Assembly: GCF_918797505.1 (NCBI RefSeq)
Contig: NC_092800.1
Span: 27,922,914 to 27,986,913, forward strand
Length of the DNA: 64,000 nucleotides
Origin: Bemisia tabaci
Lineage: Eukaryota > Arthropoda > Insecta > Hemiptera > Aleyrodidae
Direction of reading: 5' to 3'
Below are positions 57,451 to 64,000 of this stretch, one piece after another. How positions within the stretch are numbered: position 1 is the first letter of the stretch; each line of letters opens with the position of its first letter. The notes below the pieces were generated by a model. The model had not been told where the DNA came from, did not search any database, and saw nothing but the letters and a program-made list of their open reading frames with translations. A program made the position numbers and the translations under genes.

Positions 57451-57951
57451 CACGGGTCTGGGATGAAGCGTAAAGGGTATACGCCCCCTCGCCCGGAGCC
57501 GTGGCGCCCCCGACGCGATGCGACGCCTCCCCCCCGCCTCCCTGGCCCTGTCCCCCGTCGGCCGCGCCGCCCAAACAAAGATATTCAATTATGCAGATTT
57601 GTGCAAATACAGTCGCACCTGAGCGTCAGCGGGCGGGAGGTTCCCGTTTTTAGAGAGTCGCGCCTGCCTCTCGCAGCTCTCGCCGCGATCCGGGATTTAA
57701 TTAGATGGTATCGGGTTCGATTCCGAGGGCCGCGCGACGGATCTGGTTCCGACGTGCGTCATGGCCACCGGGGGGCGTCGCGCGTCGCGGATTGAGATGT
57801 TTTTCGGCGAAACGGACGCGGAGCCGGACGGCGGGGGCCCGTCATCGCCTGCCCACGGTGCGGTGCCTCGAGCGAGGTGCGTGCGATGCGTGTCTGCGCT
57901 CGGCTTGCCCTTTCAGTGCGTGTTGAGCGGCACTGTCGTGCTACGGAAAAA
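57451..57951. other. CpG-rich segment
   Basis: About 500 bases unusually dense in CG dinucleotides for this window, with overlapping open frames in several phases (57463-57795 and 57705-57926 on plus). It could be a gene's 5' end or a regulatory block. No splice-supported exon or known domain was found. Confidence 0.35.
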
Positions 57952-58460
57952 GGAGGATATGGATTCGACGCCGATTCGATCGAGAATTTATTGAAAAACC
58001 GGTGTCGATTCGATCGTCATAAATCGATCGAAAAATGAAAACGTGAACCGATCGACATGAATCGATCGACAAATTATTAAAAAACCGGAGTCAATTCGAT
58101 CGACATAAATCGATCGACATAAATCGATCGACATGAATCAATCGACACCGATTCGATCGACTGTCAATTTATATGTAAAAACACCAGTGTCGACTGATCG
58201 ACATGAATCGATCAAAAAATGAAAACGTGAATCGATCGACATGAATCTATCGACACCGATTCGATCGACAACCGTGAATCGATCGACAAACCCGTGAGTC
58301 GATCGAAAAACCCGTGAGTCGATCGACAAACCCGTGAATGAATCGACAAAAGCCGTGAATGGATCGACAAAATCCGTGAATGGATCGACAAAAGCCGTGA
58401 GTCGATTGACAAAAGCCGTGAGTCGATCGAAAAACTCCTGAGTCGATCGACAAACCCCGA
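57952..58460. repeat. CGATCGA-based satellite-like repeat
   Basis: Short units of about 17-20 bases, each centred on the palindrome TCGATCGA with linkers such as AAACCCGTGAG, AAAGCCGTGAA or CATGAA. The minus-strand Ser/Asp-rich open frames are by-products. Confidence 0.92.
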
Positions 58461-59918
58461 AGTATTTTGTCGGGTATTATTTGTAAACAAAGTGTTAATT
58501 TTGAGTGATACATAAATTTGAGTGTATGAGATCCAAAATATCAAAGATTTTGAATGGGTCTGTTACGCAGGAGAAGATCGGACAAATACTATAGATAGCA
58601 CGCACACCATTCCTCTGTTTCAGTGATCTGAGGGTTATGTTGGTAATACATATTATGTATAGAATCGTCAGTTTTCGTTAACCACAAATTGCTGGAAATT
58701 TTCGTAAGTTGTCATTGTTTGTGTCTAGATACGGTGGCTGGAAACTGCCCCCAGATTCGGAAAATTTGAAAAGAAAAAAAAAATCCAACCAAACTACGCA
58801 AATTGCGCCTTCAGGAGGATTCTAGGAAATTTTAGTGTTACCGCATTAAGTGTCATTTTTACCCTCTTTAACGTCCACTCACACGGCTGTATCTCTTGCG
58901 TGCAATACACACGATTCATTTATTGATGGGAGACTTATTTAAAATCATCTATTCTGCTTAAATCTGCGTGTTTGAATGGGAAATGTCGTTCCATGACGTC
59001 AAGTGCGAGTAAAAATCTAATTTTTGAAATTGTTTAATAGATTTTCTTCCAAATTCTAAGTGAACTAAGTTCCTAAAGCTCTTTCCTACGAAATGAGGCA
59101 ATATAATTTTGGCATGCAGATTCTATTTGTCACCATATATTCGAGGGTGGAACTAGTTAATACGAGAGTAGACTTTCTCCTAGCTACGTCTTGAGTCTTT
59201 CCATTATTGTCCTAAATTCTAAGTTTCTTAAAAGAAATCTCCCACGAGAATCCAACTGGAACACTTGATTGACAGGTGCGTGTTTCTGAAGAAATTTAGC
59301 ACGAGATGAGATAATCCATTCTTTAATCCTCAACCCGCACGAATGTCTCAATTTTCGGATTCCTCCAACTTCACTTGGACGTCCCAAGAGGAAAGTTGAG
59401 CCTGCTTGCTCTCGGCCATAAAACCAAGAGAATTCGATTCAACGAGAGGCTTCGAATCACAGATATCTCGAAGGGGCGGGGTCAAATAGACGGTCATTTT
59501 ACTCCAAATCGGATATTATAATTGCCTCGGCGGGAGCAAGAAGAGCGGGGAATGATGAGAGAAAGGAGAGGAGGCAGATAGACAGTAGTAAAAGGAGAAA
59601 AAAACCCATTTGAAGCGCTGGTTTTTTTGACGAACATGAGTCAAAGTTCTTCGGTAACGAGCAGAAAGAGAATGCAGAGCGGAAATGTGGAACGGAGGTA
59701 CAGTGAAAAAAAGCGAGCTTGACTCAGCCGCAAGAACCCACCGAGCGTCCGGATCGAACTAGGCTAGCGGTGTATATTTCTAATGAATTTTAATGCGTTT
59801 AATTGCGTAGAATGCGCGTCTTTATGCACGTGTACGAAAAAGGACAAAATGATGTGTATATAGTACCTAGAACAATAAAGTTTAAAATCAAAATACAAAT
59901 CGATCGCCTAAGTACAAA
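58461..59918. other. Unannotated DNA
   Basis: No gene or repeat family recognised. 59520-59600 is GA-rich. Confidence 0.35.
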
Positions 59919-60395
59919 ACCTCGTACTTCCATTGCGGTATTTTAAAATGTATGCTCTTATTTGAGCCGAGTTTAACAGAAAGGAACCAAGCCACATCAG
60001 CTATTGCCAAATTTAACTGGGCAATTGAATTTTTTACGAGAGAATTTTTGTGCGGATTCCTTTAAAATTTTTAGGGAATTTGCTTCAAACTATGGAGAGT
60101 TTTCACTGAAATTTGCACAAAAATCCGCATAACCGTTTTCATGTAAAAAATTAAATTGCTCACTTAAATTTGGCAATAGCTGATGTGGCTTGGTTCCTTT
60201 CTGCTTAACGCGGTCCATTTTATCTTTTCAAAGAAAGACAAGTCAACTTTATATTTCGGAATTTTTACAAAACATTTTGCTGCCGGAGAAGGAAGAACAA
60301 GGACGTTTTCAAAAAGTTATGATGACTAATTTTCCAAATAAAAAACATAGTATCTCTGGAAGTCTGCAACATTGCAATGGAGATACGTCGTTTTG
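59919..60395. repeat. Family M element split by a family L element
   Basis: TTCCATTGCGGTATTTTAAA (59929-59948) and AAGTCAACTTTATATTTCGG (from 60240) are adjacent in the copy at 13838-14065 but are separated here by 59963-60217. Confidence 0.65.
59963..60217. mobile_element. Family L element, nested copy
   Basis: It has ACCAAGCCACATCAGCTATT and its inverse, ending TTAACGCGGTCCA. 255 bases, closely matching 30258-30519. Confidence 0.8.
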
Positions 60396-61549
60396 CACAT
60401 TGACCGTCGAAATGCATCTCAAGCAAACGCTGGCATTATTTTTTAACAAGGAACCGCAATCTAAGTCTCCAGCATTGACATTGCAATTAATCGATTTGAT
60501 ATTCCAGCAGTATACATTTTTAACGATTTAATTTTACTGTAAATCAAAGAATCGCTTTATTGAATGAACGTTTATTCAATGCGAGTTTGAAAAAAAATTT
60601 CCCCGGCGGAATACCGTGTGCGAGCTAAATCAGATCGTTGCAAAACATTTTAGTGCATATCAACATTTTAGTTCCGCCATACTATCACTCTTTACTGTGG
60701 CGGATAATATAATTTAATTTTAGTGAATTCCATCAACAACAGATCAAATGATAGAATGAATATCAAATTGTGAAGATGGTAAAGTAAAGCAAGTTGACTC
60801 ATTTTTTACCTAAACCTGGTGTGGCACATCCATTTAGTGGTGAAGCTTAATGTACGTCATGTAAAATTTTATTTGTAAAAAAGCATTATAAATATCATGG
60901 AATTGGTTTGGTTTGGATTTGGTATCGAGATGGTTTTTTGAAAAAATTGAGGAAAAGAAGAATAAGTAAAAGGTGAAAATATTGGAATACGATAAATACC
61001 ACAGTTGCTCTCTTGTAAGTTTGATGTTAATACATTCTTAATGGCTAACTTGGCACTTCCCGTAATCAAAATATCACCTGGAAGTGGGTATGCTCTGCTG
61101 TGAGTATACTCTCATGGATGAAGGCGAACTCCTGAGTCGCATCGCATTCGCAGTATACACAGAATTGGAAGTAATAGGCTGATTGTCGGTTTGCAATTTG
61201 AGATTCGTGTAGACACGTTTGAGGTGTGTATGTCGGAGGCAAATAGTCAAATCAGGCATTTCATCGAATGCAAAGGCAGATACTCACAGTTTCAATGTTT
61301 AAGAGGTTTCTTATGTTTTCACAAATACCTCTCTAATTTTCAAAATCCGTCAAAGTACAAACTGTCATTTCATTTCCCGTTCAAAAATGCTCCTCATAAT
61401 TTTTCAACCTTCCAAATTGTGAAAACTTTTTATTTCACGAAATGCTGCATGTTTTAAGATAAATTTGCATTCAAGGACTATAAAAAACGTATTTATAATT
61501 GTATGGAACAAGTTTTGAAAGGGAATTCATTTCCACATGATTCGAGAAT
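60396..61549. other. Unannotated AT-rich DNA
   Basis: 61240-61400 shares loose words with 45340-45440 (CAAAATCCnTCAAAGTACAA), suggesting another dispersed repeat without clear ends. Confidence 0.3.
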
Positions 61550-61693
61550 TATTTGGACTGCATTTTGCAATTTGGAACTATAAATTCTGGCCCGGTTTAA
61601 AAACAACGTATGTGCAATGTTTCCCTATGCACATAAGTTTTTTTTCAAATGAGCCAGAATTCATGGTTCAACATTGCAAAATGCAGTCCATTT
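61550..61693. repeat. Foldback (family P), compact copy
   Basis: ATTTGGACTGCATTTTGCAA is inverted almost exactly as CATTGCAAAATGCAGTCCAT at the right, with AATTCTGG/CCAGAATT inside. 144 bases. Confidence 0.8.
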
Positions 61694-64000
61694 GTCCACG
61701 GTCAGCAAGATAATCAGAATTTCAATCTAAGTAAGAATATTTAACTATTTCCCTAGGCATTTGACAAAATGCTAGATTTGACTATTTGTCTTCGACATGT
61801 ACTCCAATGTTTGTGTACGACTTTCATTTACCACAAAAATTCTGAAATCCACGGAAAATTTACTGTGCCCTGCCTAATCTCCGCGTATAAGATTGAACTG
61901 CATATGGAGGTGGTGCAGCGATCATTCATTCATCGCTATCACCTTCAAGGCCTCAATTTAGAAGTTACTCATTCATTTTTAAGTTAATTTAATTCAAAAC
62001 AATAGGGGAAATATAATGTTCATTACTATCTTTATAACGCAAGAATAATCGATGGAATCGCAAATTTCCCACTCGTGCAGATACCAAACATTACCAAACA
62101 TATACAGTCTCCCCTACATTTTAATATTCTTACTGTGAAGTCTCTTACATTCTTATACTATCGTTGAAGTCTCCTGAGTTTTACTCTATCAGCGAGTCAG
62201 TAGCGTGGCGTGCTTTGTGACGTTTCGGATCATCTGTCATGTAAACATATAAAAAAGAATCGGTAATTAGTGTGTTCGTAATGAACACTTCAATAATCGA
62301 TTTATTACCACAAATAAATGAGGACATATTCAAATGAGGACATATCGACAATCAATCAATATATCCCCTCGCCACAGCAGCGAGCCGATTTTTGAAAATT
62401 TATCGAATTACCAGTTTAAATTTCACGTTTATTGCATTATATTACTCTCTTGAGGCTCCACATTTGATTATTTTGAACGACAAAAAATCCATACATACGA
62501 GTATTTCCAAAATACAAGGGTAGAAATATGTATTTCAACCTTTTCCTCTAGCTTTCAACACTTTATAGGCAAACCTATCTGTATAATTGCTTTCTTTTGC
62601 AATACTTAAAAGTATAAGTTTTTTCTTTGAAGGAATTTTATTTAAATATAACGTAACTACTACAAGTATTATTCCTTGTATCTATTTGCACGGTTCGAAA
62701 CTAAAACTAAAGAAATTGCATTAAATGAACAGGGTAACGTCAGATAATACGATGATTATAAAGTATAAGTCTTGCGTTTTTTTATTTTTAAGCGTGCCTA
62801 TAGGGCTCGCTTTTTGAAATCACTCGGATGTACTGTAGTACAGCACACCGATCGACCAATGCTTTTCAAGGGGCGGTCCGAATTTTTTTTCCGTCGGATC
62901 CGTTCTTCCGTTTTTGAACCGTTATAGTGTCAAGCCCTGAAGGTCATTCATCGAGAAACCGAATTATCCTGTTACTGGAAACCCTTGAGAACATTTTCCC
63001 GTGGAAACCGTATTATTTTCTTTCATAGGTACGTCAAATAAGCTTTTCTACGCTCGGAGGATTTAAATTAGAAGTTTAAATGCCGCCATAACTATTTAGC
63101 GAATCAGCGTCTTTTCAAAAGCGGTTAAACCCAAGTTGGCTGCATCTCCATAGTTACAACTGCAGCGAAGTGAGCAATCGCCAATTCGACCAATTGGAAG
63201 GCAGAGTTTTGGAGGTTAGGTTCCCTTGTTGATTCTCTGAGTGTAAGTTGCATTTTTTTTTTTTTTTTTTTTTTGGTGTCACGTTTTTTTTTTTTATTTC
63301 CAGAAAAGATACCTTAAAGTCTCATTTTAATACAAATCAATCGAAGAAAAGAGAAAAGACAAAGTTTGACTCATTAAACAGAGTAAACTCCATACTCTGC
63401 TGCTGCAAACTGAGCAATCTCCAACATGACGCAACAAACTGAACAATTTCCAAACTTTAATTTGAAATTCTGAATGAACCAATTCAGTTAAATGATTTAT
63501 GATGTTATTTTCTTTGTTCATCCAATATAATTATGTTACTTTCTTTATTCAATAAAATGTATTTACATTCAACGGTATCAAATCAATAATTCCTCCCCAA
63601 TTTGCAGAGAGTACTAATTTATACACATCTCGTTGAAATGGAAATAGTGCACACACTAGATTTCAGTTCTTCGGCACGCTTTTCCAACATATTCATGTTG
63701 GATGTTTCTTCTTGTTTTCTTTTATTCTTCCAACATTATCAGAATTTCAACTTTTTCGAAAAGTATTCGCAAAATTCATACAGAATTTACTTTCACAGAG
63801 CATCAATGCCGGTCTCAATCCTTAATCGCTATCTTCTATCTAAACTCCTCCTACAAGCGCTCCAGTCAAGGAGGACGCAATTTAACGCTCAAATTAAAAT
63901 AAATGATGCAGTTTGGAGTGATATTCTCCAAATAGTCATAAAAGGAGTAGGTGGGGGCGGTGTCCTGAGGTTTTCGGAATGCTCCGCAAAATAAGCGAGG
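61694..64000. other. Unannotated AT-rich DNA
   Basis: Poly-T tracts at about 63253-63274 and 63285-63296. The open frame at 63602-63994 (130 codons) is AT-rich without a recognised domain or splice support. Confidence 0.35.

Noticed and set aside
58138..58544. Ser/Asp/Arg-rich frames on the minus strand
   Set aside because: They are produced by the CGATCGA satellite, which lacks stops in some phases.
60190..60531. 113-codon open frame
   Set aside because: It begins inside the nested family L element and crosses into the family M element, so it is not an inherited coding unit.
63602..63994. 130-codon open frame near the window end
   Set aside because: AT-rich, no recognised domain, and no upstream or downstream exon with a matching phase was found; it may be chance.

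Overview
The window is eukaryotic and mostly non-coding. It is AT-rich, has spliced exons with GT/AG borders, and is crowded with short terminal-inverted-repeat elements, tRNA-derived short interspersed repeats and microsatellites. The one clearly recognisable protein is an insect-type wax ester synthase/diacylglycerol acyltransferase (WSD) homologue. Together with the repeat density this suggests an insect, perhaps a sap-feeding hemipteran such as a whitefly. The species is an inference that I cannot settle from the sequence alone.

Genes. (1) 2288-2952 (+) looks like the last coding exon of an unrecognised Pro/Ser-rich, probably nuclear protein whose earlier exons are not identified. (2) 7801-16383 (+) is a seven-exon WSD-like gene. 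All six exon junctions keep frame, giving 711 residues from the Met at 7856, with a membrane segment near the N-terminus and a recognisable WS/DGAT C-terminal domain at the end. Its introns hold several repeats, one starting about 15 bases past a splice donor. I found no other gene that I can support.

Layout. 1-2.3 kb: a foldback element and a TTACC-rich inverted-repeat element. 2.3-3.4 kb: the orphan exon, followed at once by a small inverted-repeat element. 3.4-7.7 kb: unannotated AT-rich DNA. 7.8-16.4 kb: the WSD gene. 16.4-18.4 kb: its downstream region. 18.4-25.6 kb: a dense block of nested transposons, including two elements inside one TTACC element and a hAT-like element inside another repeat. 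25.6-33.5 kb: mostly unannotated, with two clustered copies of a 4-bp-target-duplication family and a V-family repeat. 33.5-38.1 kb: an AATATT-rich element, a foldback and a small palindrome. 41.6-47.4 kb: several foldbacks, including a 1.45 kb inverted repeat whose inner arms are identical. 49-53 kb: a hairpin-bearing repeat and a 600-base purine microsatellite. 53.7-58.5 kb: further elements, a 258-base tandem array, a CpG-rich segment and a CGATCGA satellite. 58.5-64 kb: sparse repeats.

How the parts fit. The window reads as one acyltransferase gene in a landscape shaped by non-autonomous DNA transposons. Several families with unrelated interiors share an ACACTGAAAAAA-like end, which suggests mobilisation by a common transposase. 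No transposase gene is visible here. No CRISPR array, operon or bacterial-type gene is present.
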